Shown: positions 24,718 through 37,770, numbered from the stretch's first letter. The stretch is 64,000 nucleotides of DNA from Anseranas semipalmata (GCA_013399115.1 VXAA01000927.1:180138-244137); one strand, 5' to 3'. The notes: a model not told the origin generated them from the letters alone. Numbers and translations: made by a program.

Positions 24718-26484
24718 AGGTGGACTGGCAGCTCCTTCATTGTGAGACCAGGATTGCATACCAGCCCAAGCAGTATTGCTGAGGTTTGGTGCTGCCTGTG
24801 GCTATCTGGTTCCACCTTACCTTATATTAATTCCTTCAGGAAAAAAAAAAAAAATCTTTAAAGATAAAAGTGAAACAGATTTTTTTCCAAGAGAAAGAGT
24901 GGATTCAGTGGCATTGTCACATTTCACGGGTATGGTGCATTAGTCGGATATTTTGTTTTGAAAAGCAAAGGTGTCATTGCTTTTCCATAAAATCACCATT
25001 TAAAATTTTTAAATAAAATTACAATTGTTAAACGATAATAATTTTGTTGAACCTGAGAAAACTTTGAATTTTTTCTTTTGCTAGGAATTTAGAAAGTGCT
25101 TGTTTTTACTCTGTAACAGCCAAATAATCTGAGAAAAAAAAAAAAAGAAAAAAAGAACAATACTAATCATTTTGTCACTTACAAATGCCATCAAATGCTA
25201 TGTGAGTGGTACTTTTTATTAACTTGCTCCTGTCCAAGACCTAGCAGCCAAATTTTAGGGGATTCTGTGACAGACAGAATCTCTCAGAGTCCTTCAGGAC
25301 CAGCACACCGGGCTGGATTTTTCAAGAATGGTCCCTGGTTTCTGAAGGCCTTTGGTTGACATCTCCAAGCAGAGGCCATCTAAGAAAGACAAGACAACAC
25401 TGTCCATGAGTTAACCAAGTTAGCTGCATCAATGTTTGCTTATTTTGAGCTCTTCACATTGTGGTAATGGTTTCATTTCCTTTTGCTGAGCACTTTGCTC
25501 AGAACCTACTGTTTCTGTCATGCAAGCAACATCTGAACCAATTAAACCTAATTTCAAATGTGCATCCAAAACAGCATTTCATCTTAAAAGATGAAGCTTG
25601 GTGTGGTTTTGAATACCTGCTTTGGTCTCCCATCAGTTTTTTAGATGCAGGTCTCGTGGTTTTCAGCAGGCTCCTCTCCTCCTTCCTGCAGAAATTAAGG
25701 AAATTAGGTTTCCTTTAGAAAAATTTCATATCAGAATGTTCCTAGCTACTACAGTCTTGTTTTATTATCACTGTGTGTGCACAGATGTTAGAGTTCATAA
25801 ATAGCTTTTGCTGCACTGTATAGCTCAGTACAGCCTAACGTGCTGTAGTAGAAGAGCTGTAATAGAGGGGAAGGAAAGAGCACAGCCATGTCTGTTGTGC
25901 AGCACACTCAGGCACAACCTCAGCTATGTTCCCCTTGTAGTGTACTTATCTCCTGGGTGTTCGGAGCCACAAATTTTCAGTCTTTAAGTCTTATTAAGAT
26001 GAAGGAAGGAAAGGATGGGATGAACACCACTGTCATCTCTCACAGTACTAGACTGTATGACATCAGGTAGCATTTGTTTCTTGGTGACAGCCAGAAAATA
26101 AAAGACACCAAGAAAGGGTTGAAGCAGATCATTTTGTCTAATTAAACATATTCTCCAAGTTCTGTATTTTAAATTAATTAAGCTAAAAAAAAGTTCACCC
26201 ATAGCCTTTTCTTTTTCTAACCCTTTTTCAAATGCCTTACTTATGAATTGTATTGTTCTTGATTCCAGAAAATAGAGCTTTCAAGTCATTAGTGCTAAAA
26301 TATATTTCTGAGGTCTTACTGTGTTTTCTTTTCTTACGAAACATCAAAAATCCTACCCTGAGGCACAGAAACAAGGTTGTTTGATTCAATTGTGTGTTGA
26401 CTAATTAACTTACCCTCTTGCTTTAGATGTCTTGTGATAATTGTATTCTTGGTATAAGCTCTACAAGCACTTGCAGTAAATATT

Positions 26485-26522
26485 AAAAACAAAAACAAAC
26501 AAACAAACAAAAACAAAAAAAA
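26485..26522. repeat. (AAAC)n simple repeat
   Basis: Interrupted AAAC/AAAAC units across 38 bases, ending in an A-run. Read on the minus strand it is a (GTTT)n tract that lies just upstream of an acceptor-like AG and a good donor (see findings). Confidence 0.9.
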
Positions 26523-29500
26523 CCCTTCAACCTGTAATTCAGAGAGGAGCACTGTGAAGACTGACCACGAGGGAGAGCTGTGCCAGTCGAAGAGAATGTT
26601 TCTGTATCAGTGGTGATAGAGCTATGTGACTGCCTGTATACTTTCAAACCACTCTTAACCTGGACTATGTGGTGAAAATACAGCTTCAAGTTAAGCAGTA
26701 AAGCCAATTTCAGATCACGAAGAATGTCTCTCAACTCTTAAAATAGCTGTTTTATGTTGAACTCATTAGACTTGTGTGTAGGCAAACAGATGTGTGCAGA
26801 TGAAGTCCTGAACAGGTGGATGTGTCAACAAAGACTTACAGTGCCCCCAGAGAACCTGATTTCTCTTTCCTTTTCATCCTGTATGTTTCTTTTCACAGCT
26901 GGCTGAAAAGAACGACAGTGTTGCATACTGAATTTACACAGAACAACACGCAGTCCATGAAGCCTCCAGTCCTGCAAACCTGGACCTTTATCTTTTAACA
27001 TGCTTGCACTTCATTTTCAATGTGTGCATTCTGTCTTTACTTTTTTATATCACCAGGCAGATGAAATGCAGAGCTGTGGGCTGGGTTCTGATCCTGTTTA
27101 TAGTCTTGCTTCCAGTGTAACTGAACTGAATTTGCTGGAGCCAGTCTCAATTTATACTGAATGTAAGAATAGGACCAGATCCTTGCTTTCTTCATATTTA
27201 GTCTTGATCACTCTGATTCCTTCTTTTCTGTAAGAAATAACTGTTGTTGTTGATACATTTTTGAATATGATGTTAATTTTTTCCATCCAGATTGTATCTC
27301 CCCAGCTCACTTTTGAGGCTGGATTAAGATACTGTCTTTGACAAAGGATGTAAAGAGGGAGCTGAGCTTGCTTTGTGCAGGGGGACCACTGCCCCACCCC
27401 ACCACCATCACCATGCTCAGGCAGTAAGCGCTCTGTGAGTTAGAAGGACCAGGATGTCTCAGGCAGGAGAGATCTGAAGCAGGAGTGGTAAGGCCACTGA
27501 ACTTTCTCCTCAGTTTTTTTGTTTAAATTGCCAGTGTTCCCTGTTAAGACCAAGAGCAAGGCTTGCTTTCTCGTACTTTCACTCCCTAATTCTTTGTTCC
27601 AGGATGTCATGAAAGCCTGCTTTAGTCCCTGGCAACACTTAATACATAGGTGTGAGCAAAAATACCTAATTTGTGGTGAAATGTGCTGCCAGCTACAGAC
27701 TTTGATAAAGTCAGAGTCCTTAGGTTGACTTAAACCTACTGACAGTCTGCATTATCCTGCGTGTTGCCAGACATTGTTCCTGTACTTAGACAAACACATA
27801 CTGCTCTAGACAAACCAGAATCCATCCAATGATACATGCTTTTTAAGTATGTTGGTAATACCAGGGCTGAAAAGGGGAAAGTGTTTTTTTTTTCAGTGCA
27901 CCCGAGTAGAACCGGGGTGTCCTGCGGGACTCCTTGCGTAGCCAGCACCCTCATCGCCCTTTATCTCCACTGCAACACCAACACAGTAGCACTTGTCTCC
28001 CTGCCAGGTAACCCTGCTGACCTCTAAGTCACACACTTGCCACGAGGGTGAATGAGGTGGAAGGCGGAAAGACTGCTCACTGTCATCTCTGTAAACCACA
28101 ACAAGGTGGCAGCGTGCCTCAGGACATTACTGGTGCACCTGCATATGCAGCTGGCAAGCCATTAGCAACCCCATCTCTGTGACCCCGCTGGGTGTGCTTA
28201 TATGTGGCACCTACTGCTGCAGGAACAGCCTTACGCATGCAGGAGCCATGAGAAGAAATGTTATTAATTATAAATCTCTGACACAGGAATGGCCACATCA
28301 CGCTGTAGGTCTCCCATGACAGTCAGTGTCAGAATCTTAAACACGAATTTAAGCGTCAAGTCGTGTGGGTGCGTGCTCCCCACTGGTTCCCCTGGCTCCT
28401 GAAAACTCCTTCATTCCCTTCCAGCCCGCGGCTTGGGGCATCTGCTCTGCTGTCCTGGAGCTGCACTTCACAGTGCTGCCCGCGAGCGAGGAGCTTGGGG
28501 CTGGCGCTGTGTTATAGGGTGGTGCACGCCGTGACTGGTGTGGGTCTGGAAAGCTACCGGAGATCGACACCAAGGTGTGTAAGCACTAGAGAGATGAGGA
28601 ATACAGGACTGCTTGCACCCTTTCTGAAGACGTCTTCACCTGCGTGTTTCAGAGGAGCAAGTCTTTGGGCTTTTTTACTCTCACTGAGTTTGCTCAGCTG
28701 CACATAGGCCCGGAGATATATGTAAAATAGAGGGCAAATATCCCCATCAGCTTGTAGAGATGATACCAGTTTTTTATTCATCTGGAATAACTTTTATTTG
28801 TTGGTCTTGCCAGCTGATGTATGAGCTTTTTGCTCTTTGCTGCATATGCAGTGTCATGATTTACAGCAGTGTGGGGAAGTACCATTGACTATTGTAGTTA
28901 AAGCAAGATTCTTATCTGAGATGTTTTTGCTTTCAAACTTCTTCTCAGAATCAATATACCTACTTTCCACTGGAATTACATTCTTGTATTACTTTTCAGC
29001 CTCATTTTGTGCTTGGTTTAAATTTGGCTATTCTTTTGCAGTCCAAACAAGAACATATTTCTTTTGTTATTTTTGTTTCTGAGTTTTGACCCTGGGACCG
29101 TGTATGGACAGACAGAAACTTCCTGAAAGTACTTTTGGAATAGAACAAGCTTAAACTGGTGATTCAGTCGTACTGCTTTTTCTTATATTTGCAGAAATCT
29201 TTCCTCTTAACAAGCAGACCTACAACTTCAGAGGTAATGATTGCAGAGTTGGATTCAGGCTTGAATTCATCGCAGGTTCACTGGATTTACAGTGGCTTTT
29301 GCTGGTTGTAAATCCTGTCACATGGCTTCAGGATTCAATTGGGAAGGTGAAAATTTCCTCTGCTAGAGCCATCTGAGGGAGACGGCCCTGTTTGGGAGAA
29401 AGGTGAGACTGGAGCATATCTACCAGAACTTTTCTGCAGTTTGCTCTGAAGGAGTGCAAAGCAGAGCTAAAGCTGTTCGCTTTCCTCTGGGAAGATGAGG

Positions 29501-32500
29501 TGACTAAAACATTGGCTAATCTTTCCTGAGAGAGGTGTTTGGTTGGGGAACACTGATTCACAGTGAGCCATTTCTCTAAAAGTCTGATTTCAGATTGGAA
29601 GTAATTCATGTCTGGCCCACAGACCGGAAAAAAATGGGCTGTGGTAGATGATAAATATATTCAGTCTTTGGCTGAAATGGGTATCTGCATTTAGGTTGGA
29701 AAGCGGAGACATCAATCACAATGTGACAAGTTCTGGGACTTGTGTTTGTTAGTTCCAGGGTGTATTTCGCTGCTTTAAACTGCTTGCGTAACAGCAGGAA
29801 ATAAAATCCAACTCTGAGGTTTAAAGTATTTACTCTGTGAAAATCCTCTGAGTTGAATCTTCTTTAGAACATGTATATGATCCACTGAGAATTAAACCTT
29901 AGCAGAAGGTTTATGAAGCATGAACATATACATAAACAAATGCATGTACTTGGATATGCACAGCTACACATGCTGCATCAAAGTCCTGATTTCCTGCTTA
30001 AAATTAAAAAAAAAAAACAAAACAAAACATTAATTGGCTCAGAATTACAGAACTGAATCTAGTTCCTTGAAGTAATTAGGGCAGTGTAAGTGGCCTTTGG
30101 AGGAGCCATGAGGGTGATTTTTTGCAGATCTGTATAACTGTATGAAATCATAGTTTCTCCTAAATTTCTAACTCATTAAAAGATGAGGTGTATATATTGG
30201 CTCCCTTGTTTCAGCAGTCTTCAGGGAGGGACTACAGACTTGAGCACCTTGTTGAATTGAGGCTGCAGCTGCTCCAAAGTACAATAATGGTTCAAATAGG
30301 ATTTCCCAAATCACATTTCAAAATGATCCATACAATCAGCTGCTTTGGAGATCATCTACAGCTGTGAAAGAGGAGGCACTATTTGCTCTGAATTGGCCTG
30401 CATAGAATGGGATATGAGGGGGCTAATAACATAGAATTCTGTTTTTAGTACTGCCTGTGTACTTTTTGCACAGGGAGAAAATAATTGAATCCTTTGTGGA
30501 AATCTTTTACATCTACCTTCTCTCTTTTTCCACTTGTGTTGAGGGGTGTGGTGTTAATCCTTAATAACATCTGGGGAAAGAATCCCTGTTTTAAAAGATT
30601 TCCTTTTACCCATTTATATTAGCAGTTTTCAGCTTTTTGTGGCGTACTGTGTAAAAGATGCTGTGTGTACAGTACATGGAGTGGGAGCAAAAGATAAACT
30701 GGACTGGAACAATAAGCAGACTTGGGGGATCTAGAAATACCAACACCATTTTGAGCTAAATTACTAACATATACTTTGTCGTAGACAAAAATTATATTGG
30801 AGTAATTTCCTGGCATTTAAACATATCTGAGAACAGCTACTATTACAATTCTAGCTTTATGCTTCCAGTGAATAGAATCTAATAAATGTTACATTTTGTT
30901 CTCATTTTCCTTATTCAGACTTCAGTTTCAATTTACATAAATCATATGCTGTGGACTGTTTTGATACTTCCTCTGTTTATCATTCTGTATATTCTCCTGT
31001 ACATGGTAATGCTTTGAAAAGATTTACAGTCTTTCTGAGGCATACTGAACTAGGAGACTTATCCCTCGGATTTATTCTCCCAGTGTTAATTGCCTTAGTT
31101 TGTAAATAAATCCAGCAAGCCTAAGCCAGAGTATTACATTTTATGTTGATGATGATAGTCAAGTGAATTGGCAAACATGCAGGTCCTGTTTATCCAATGC
31201 TTCATGGTTCTTGTACTGCCACAATGTTCTAGGTTATCTGTCTTTGGTCAGCAAATCAAAATATCATAGACATTTGTTCAGACCATGTTGTGCTTCTGAA
31301 TGCTTTTATCTAGCAATACACATGCAGTGCTTTGTAGGCTGGGAGCCTGGTTTTAGCGAATATCTTGATTTTCAGTACAGATGGATAAAATGATTTGAAA
31401 GTCAGTTCTGTAGCATTTTTTTCACTTTCCTGCTACTTCTGATTGTTTAACAACTGTACTTTCCTACAGTTTCTACTAATCCTTGGTAATGTAAATGTTA
31501 TTAACAGATTTAATAACGACCAAGAGAAGTATGAGTTTTAATTTGAATTTTAGTTTCTTAAACGTGGTGCCACAAAATAACTTCATGCAAAACCTAACAA
31601 CTGTTAGGTATTGTACTCACTCATTACCTCCAATACCTGGACTCTGTAGGCTGGTTTGTCTTCTGTCTCAATCTGTTGATTTTTTTCCCTGTTAGAGCCT
31701 ATAGGAAAAATTTAAGAGGCTTAGTGTTCTCTCAGAAACCTAACATCGTACTAGCCAGTAGCCTCCGTTCACATCCTAATTTTGCAGTTGTAGAATGGAG
31801 TAGGAAAATATTCTTTGTTAGCTACAGTTTTGTTAGCTATTCATGAAAGAGAACTTGTGATCATCTTGTGTTTTAAAAGTAGGCATAATTAAATCATTGG
31901 TAACCAAGAAAACAAATTAAGAGTTCTTTCGCTAAAATACTTAATTTGCAGTGTTAATTTGCAAAACCCTGGGGGATAGTGGGGACTGATCTGGTGACGG
32001 GTGTTTAATTTGATGCTTCTGGTGCATGCAGTGCTCTAATCCTAATGACTTTCAAATGATGGAAGAAATGAGTTGTGTTCATCTGCCATCGTTTGAGAAT
32101 CTTGCTTGCATATATCAAATGCTGCAATCAGTTGAGCGGACCGATGGAAAATGACAGCACATAATCTCACTTCAGTGAACCTGTATGCTCTTAGCAGGTT
32201 ATGACTGGGTTTCTTTTGATCCCAGCAGATTCTGCACGTTTTTCTCTTCTGTAATTTTTCAAAGCTTCTTCCCAAACCTGTATCATGTATGCAGCTACTA
32301 CACATGCCAGCAGAGCTGACTGATGGGGAGGAGAGCTGGGGAGAAAAACCCAAAAGGCCTTGTGGTCTCCCCCATCTCCTGTGCCCTGTGAGCAATATTC
32401 AGCCTGTAGTCATAAAAGCTTCATACGGCTGTGCAATTAACTGGAAAACACCATGAGAAAGAGAATTGTTTTTAAAATTTACTGATGTTCCCTTTTTATA

Positions 32501-32886
32501 TTTCTCGGTTCATCCCTCATTTGTCTTTAAAACGTTCGTCCAAGTAGAAAACCAGTAATGAAGTAAATTTTCAGTACACAGAAGTGTACTGATGCCAACT
32601 ATATATTAAATATGCTGCCTTATGCTAAAGGTTGAAACCCTTCCCTTTGGGCCCTATGGCAAACTGAAGGAGGGCTTGCGTTTGTCCTCCAGCCCAGGCA
32701 TGCGTCAGTAGGGACTGGAAGATGGAGATGCCTTTGTAAGCACAGTCCTTTCTCAAGGCTAAAGTGGTTCTGCTTTCCTTATCAGGCAGCAGTATCTGAA
32801 GCGAACAAAAAGGGCCTGCGAGCCAGCAGCTGTTTTGTATTCATGCTGAAATTGCTGTGGCCTCTGGATTACCTTTGCTTATGTAA

Positions 32887-32917
32887 GGGAGGGGAGGGAT
32901 GGCGAGGCGGGAGGAGG
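32887..32917 (+). other. Putative G-quadruplex motif
   Basis: G-runs at 32887-32889, 32891-32894, 32896-32898, 32909-32911 and 32915-32917. The first three are separated by single bases, then a 10-base loop. The tract sits at the left edge of a GC-richer patch that extends to about 33,150. Confidence 0.35.
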
Positions 32918-34282
32918 GAAGCGTGCTCCTCGCCCCACTGAGCTGCCGTGGGGGAGCCCTGACACGAGCACAGGTCAGGGGTGGCCTGGTGGCTGGCCCC
33001 CAGGGCAGGTGAGGACCGGGAGGTCTCTGTCGGGCTGCCGTGGAGCTTTTCCTGCCCTGGGTCTGCGAGTGCGGCCTGCCCCGCAGCTCGGCTCTGGCTG
33101 GAGAGCAGGCAACTGACACTGTGGAGAGCTTGCCCACGGCGAAGAGGCTTCATGTTTTCCTGAAAACAGCAAATACAAAACGTTTTCAGAGGCAGTGCCT
33201 GGTAGCCTTAGCTTCCTACAGGCATTGGCATTGAAATGATGACGGTTTATGTTCTCTGGTCAGAGGTAAACGTGCCTTCTCTGGACATTTCCATAACTTA
33301 ACTCCTGAGGAGCTGAGATTTCTGAACCAGCGCTTAACCTCTCTTATTTATCTTCTCCTCAGGTATAGTGTTTCCCAAGCATTTAGTGAGCTGAAAACAC
33401 AGGTTATCTGCAGCATCTCGCAGTAGGAAAAGGTTGAGGGTACTCGATGAATTTCTCTGTATTTCACATACCAGTGCAGTGCAACAGACAAGCATGGGGC
33501 CCTGTGAAGTCCCATTCTGCTTCTAAGACTGTTAGATCTGTTGCTTTTGATTTTGGTGTGCCTGGTTGATACTAATTAACACTAAAAGAAATGCTTTTAT
33601 ATTTCTCTTGGAGCTCTTTCTGGTGCTAGAATCACCAGTGAGTGCATTTGGACTCTGGAGGACTGTCAAATGCAGGGATTTCTCCAATTAGCAGCCACTC
33701 TCTCCACTGGCTTGCTTGCTTTGTCTCTTTAAGTATGCCACTTTTACTTCTCCTTCTCTTTTTCATCTGATTTTTTTTCTCCCCGTCACTTTGCAGTAGA
33801 AGCTGTAATGTCACTGAACCACTGCTGTGCCTCCCTGTCCTCTCTGTGTCGATCAGTTCATCTGGGACAGAGAGAGCAGCTTCAAAGCCATTCTTTGCTC
33901 TGGCTGTACATTGAAATAATGGGTGGAGGCAAGAATGAAATAAGCCGTGCTTTGAGTGGGATGATTTGAACCCTGGGCCTTTTTGGCCACTTTGTGGTAG
34001 TCCATGCTTTCTGAGAAGTGTGGTGCCCACGCTGGTTGCAGCACTCTTGCTGAAGCAATAACACCTACAAGTAAAACAGAAGGTTTATAGATTCCAAGGT
34101 AAAGTTTATTTTAGGGTCATCATTTGTTTGTCTGTTTTTACAACAGAATGACATGGATGTATATTTATGACCCTATCTATTTGTACATCCTTTCTGGTGA
34201 AACTGCTGCGTAGGTACCCATTCTCCGTATTGTATTTGTGCAGCTGATAGCTTCTTTTCAAGTGTGCTCTTCTTCATTTGTT

Positions 34283-34306
34283 CATACCGTATAGCATACC
34301 GTATAG
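34283..34306. repeat. 12-bp tandem duplication
   Basis: cataccgtatag occurs twice head-to-tail (34283-34294 and 34295-34306) and a partial third unit 'cata' follows. The copies are perfect, so the duplication is recent or still variable. Confidence 0.9.
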
Positions 34307-35780
34307 CATATTTTGGAATTGGTGGGAGTCCATTCTACCAATTTCTCAAACCCTTTTAAATTATACTTCTGTCCTCCCATGTGCTCACACCCCCTTCCAG
34401 ATGCTATCTGTACTGTGTATAGAAAGTGCATATTCTCTATTTTGCTATTCCAGTGGAGACCTAGGAGAATATCACATGGTACATCATTTTGTTTTACCAA
34501 GAAGGGCCTTTATCCTGCTGTAGGAGGAAGACTGACATGGTCTCTCTCTGATAAACCCACATTATTTTTTTCTTAACACTGTAAAACCTTCTGGATGCTT
34601 GCAAAGAGCTTATTTCCTCCACTGTTTCCATATTTCCTGTGAAGTGAAGTTGAACGGGGTCAGGAAATTACTGATCAGTCAGCATATTTGTTGTTCCCAG
34701 AAAGACAGCAAGATTTCTGCTGAATGGAAATTCCAGAGCACAGTCCACCCCATCTCTTATGTGTAGTTAACTAGTAATCTATTTCATTTTGATTTTCACA
34801 GCAGAAAGACATAACGATCTCCATTTTTACTGAAACCGTGCTCTCCATGTATATTTTTGATGGGAGATTCCTGGCAAGCTTACTTTCAATAACCACTACT
34901 GAATACAGTGTCCTGTATTTAGTGAATTATTATGGCAGTGAAAAATGTGATAGTCTACTTTAGAAAATAGTGGGAGTCAGAAAGCAGAGTCCTACTCCTG
35001 ATGCGAAAGGATTGATCTGTCTGTAGTTGTTACTACAAGGAGTACTAGATACATCAGCCCAAATTCATTCCATGTAGTTTGAAGTTTTTAAATGCTAACT
35101 CATTTCTCTTTGCACAGAATATAGAGAGCGCTTGGATAGCAATTTAGGTACCACAGTAAAATAAAACAAGTTGGGTGGATGAACTTAGGCATCAGAGAGC
35201 AAGTAAATGCATTTTGAAGTCAATGATTTACTGCATGCAATCACTTAACCTTCTGAAAAAAACATGGAGACCTCACTAAAATTGGAATGCTCTGAGAGGG
35301 ACTCTATCTGTAATCAGTTTTGGCCAAAAATATAATGACTGTGACTATCCAGAATGCTGCGACTAAGAAGACAGGCTGATCAGCCAGCTAATTCAGGTCG
35401 TGATCCAAATTGCACTAAAATTAATGGATGGACTGTGACCTCATGAGAGCTGAATTGAGCTCTAATTGATAAAGGAATTCACTAAGCACGAGGCACTTCA
35501 GAATATTTTTACTGCTGTTCAGAAGTTATATTTAGTTTAAAAGTTTCAAGCCTCTTTCTTAGAATAGCATTTGTCTATGGTGAACTGTAAATGACTGGTC
35601 TGGATTGCAGTAGAACATGAAACCTGAATCTGTTCTCCTCTTTCCTCAAAATTTTCTGTTTAAGATTTCTTCCATACCATTACCCTAGCAAATACAACCT
35701 CCTTCAACTGTTACCTTGGTTATTTTTTTTCTACATTAACATCTTGCAGAGTTTCAGCTCTCTGGTTTTAGGAGAGAGAT

Positions 35781-35955
35781 GAATCAGAATCAGGTAGGTT
35801 GGACAGGACTGCTGGATGTCTCTATTCCCTCCTCCTGCTCAAAGCAGGTCCTGGTAGAGCAGGTTGCTCAGGTTCTTTGCAGTTGAGTTTTGAGTATCTC
35901 CAAGGATGGAGATTCCACATATTTTCTGGACATCCTGTCCCATGGTTTGGCCAAA
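35781..35955 (-). mobile_element. CR1 LINE 3' fragment (5'-truncated)
   Basis: Read on the plus strand the segment follows the well-known reverse complement of a CR1 3' end in order. It starts with a caggtaggttgg-type opening, then the 'cctgctcaaagcaggtcc' block, then 'agagcaggttgctcagg', then 'gttttgagtatctccaagg' and 'atggagattccac'. It then decays through 'ggacatcctgtcc'. The element is therefore inserted on the minus strand with its 3' end at the left. Similarity stops near 35,955, giving the short 5'-truncated copy typical of CR1. Many substitutions show it is old. No reverse-transcriptase coding part is present. Assignment rests on remembered consensus, not an alignment. Confidence 0.8.
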
Positions 35956-35997
35956 ACAGAGCTCTGTTGAGCGGGTAACGTCCAAAACAGAACTCTG
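35951..35997. repeat. 16-bp direct repeat beside the CR1 end
   Basis: ccaaaacagagctctg (35951-35966) and ccaaaacagaactctg (35982-35997) differ by one base and are spaced 31 bases apart. They straddle the point where CR1 similarity fades, so this may be a duplication inside or at the edge of the old element. Confidence 0.7.
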
Positions 35998-36372
35998 AAA
36001 GGCCTTGCTGTGATCTCAGTGCAGGGACGAGTATCCTGGGTTTCCTCTAAGAAGCAGCAGATACTTGTAGTTGTGGAGAGACCTAGACAGACTGTCTGTG
36101 CAACATGTACTCCATCCTAATACAGCCTCAGTTAGGATTTGACTAGTGTATCTAGTCTGTGATCTTGTTGGAGTTTTTCAAGCAAGGAGAAAACCCAGTC
36201 TCAACTTGATCACTGTATTTACCATTAAGTTTTTCTGGTTGTATTTCTTTGTTTTCTTTGTGGGCTGCTACAGAAGTTGCTTTTTAGGGTTGTTGTTTCG
36301 GATGGGTGAAGAAGGCCTCCAGGAGGCTGTGATAGACATGGAGCTGTATGAGACAGCTTCTGTGTTCTTTAC

Positions 36373-36555
36373 CTTGATCCAGTCACTGTGGTGCTTTCTC
36401 TGTGCATATTTGACATTGCTGTAGTTGAAAGCTTGTCTACATGCCAGCAGGAGGAAGAACATCAGCTCTGATAGCCTTTCAGTGAACACTTGGAACTGGT
36501 CTGCTGTGATGCTAGCCTCCCTCTCTGCTGTGGTGATAGCCTTCATCCCTGGCAG
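36373..36555 (-). CDS. Candidate internal coding exon, unknown protein (61 codons)
   Basis: On the minus strand the acceptor gatttttgcag/CTGCC opens a 183-base segment ending ATCAAG/gtaaag, a good donor. The length is exactly 61 codons with phase 0 at both ends. Only this frame is open; the other two hit stops within about 15 codons. The translation begins LPGMKAITTAEREASITADQ, has a hydrophobic core ELMFFLLLACRQAF around residues 30-43 and ends in a basic, tyrosine-containing tail (KYAQRKHHSDWIK). The open frame continues past the donor to 36,268, which weakens the splice argument. A 92-codon plus-strand frame overlaps it in antisense. I do not recognise a family. It lies about 420 bases 5', on its own strand, of the CR1 fragment but does not resemble CR1 ORFs. 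It could be an exon of a minus-strand gene, a decayed repeat, or chance. Confidence 0.35.
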
Positions 36556-37279
36556 CTGCAAAAATCAGTTTGATGGGATCAGAAAAGCCAGAGGAACAGT
36601 AAGGCCTAGTTGTAGAATTAAAGATGACTCCTCTTTTGTGCCAGCCCAGGCCAGGAGACTCCACGACTTGCCTCTTTCAAGATTTAGCTTCCTCATTTCT
36701 TGAGGCTGGGCCCCGCTTTGCCAAGTGGGCTGCAGGCAGGTGCCTCCTTCCCTCCCCTTCCTGTGAAGCTCTGTCTGTAAGGTTGTGGTTAGCACTTGGA
36801 GGGACTGAGGCTGCTTTTTTCTCTTGCAGCCTCCTGGAGATAAGTCAGTAAACCAGGTGCATCATATTATGGGAAATATGAAATGCAATAACGTTATTAC
36901 AAGATCCATTTTTTTTTTACTCACTGAGCATCATGAAGATAAAATATTATATTGGTTGAACAGATTGGCTGTATTACTAGCAGCGTGCACCTACAGGGAC
37001 ACTCACTGCACTGTGCTGGTTTTAGAGTGACTTCTTTTTGGGATGATTATACTCAGTTCTCACCTTTAAATACCATTTGTAGTTTCTCAAGATACAGGGA
37101 AAAGCTGGGAGAATAAGAATTAAGAGACCCATAAACCAAAAGACAAAAACATTGGAAGTATATAATCTAAAATCTCCTGAATGTTTTCTTAAAACAGTGT
37201 CTTGAATCTCAGGGACTCCTCTCAGCCTTTTCTTAAAATACTGAAATTCTGCTTTGATTAGCCTTGCTGTGCAGCCTCA

Positions 37280-37770
37280 TGCTGTCTAAAGTAGTTGAAA
37301 CCAACGTCAGTTTGGGCCTCAAAACTCAAATGTTAATACCACTAATTAACTTTTGGCATGCTAAAATGGCAAGAGTATTAAAATAGGTTTTCATTTTGTT
37401 TCCCTGTTTTGACTGATTGGTTTGTTTAGATGTCATTAAGCTACTTATTTCTAGCAAGAGTACGAACGTTGCACTGTGAGCAGTGGAAGTAATTTATGGC
37501 TGCTTAGCTAGAAGTCCAAATGTTAATTTTTGTTAGTGTTTAAATTAAATGACAGCACCATTTTGTTCTATTCTTCAGTATCCAAATAAATTGATTACAC
37601 AAGCACAATTAAGACAACAAGCTTAATCTCTCCTTTTATTGTGCAAGTTGGCAGTGCCAATACTAGCCTTCAGTCTTCATGAGTTGCTTATGAATATTTT
37701 ACATTGCTTTGCTGTTACTTAATATAATTAAACTTCCTGAACTGAAGAAAAATAGTACAATGATTTTTAG
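37280..37770. promoter_or_regulatory. Enhancer-like AT-rich block (candidate conserved non-coding element)
   Basis: Nearly 500 bases of low-CpG, repeat-free, moderately complex AT-rich sequence with many homeodomain and Sox-type cores. TAATTA occurs at 37343-37348 and 37725-37730, and several taat/atta, acaat and caattaa motifs lie between. This texture is typical of deeply conserved developmental enhancers in long bird introns. Conservation itself cannot be seen without other species, so this is inference from composition only. Confidence 0.3.

Larger units (their letters stand above)
22600..35760. other. Intron-like sequence with simple repeats, no supported gene
   Basis: Mostly AT-rich and stop-dense. 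Simple tracts: A14 at 24841-24854, an A-rich run at 25134-25160, an A12 run with (AAAAC)2 at 30006-30028, and (AAAC)n at 26485-26522. G-rich quadruplex-type tracts occur at 24689-24717 and 32887-32917. A mildly GC-richer patch at 32.88-33.16 kb gives overlapping frames on both strands without domains. No tRNA, microRNA or nameable transposon was seen. Confidence 0.55.

Noticed and set aside
33363..33426. Strong acceptor (tcttctcctcag) followed by 20 open codons to TAG
   Set aside because: No usable donor, and too short a frame to distinguish from chance.
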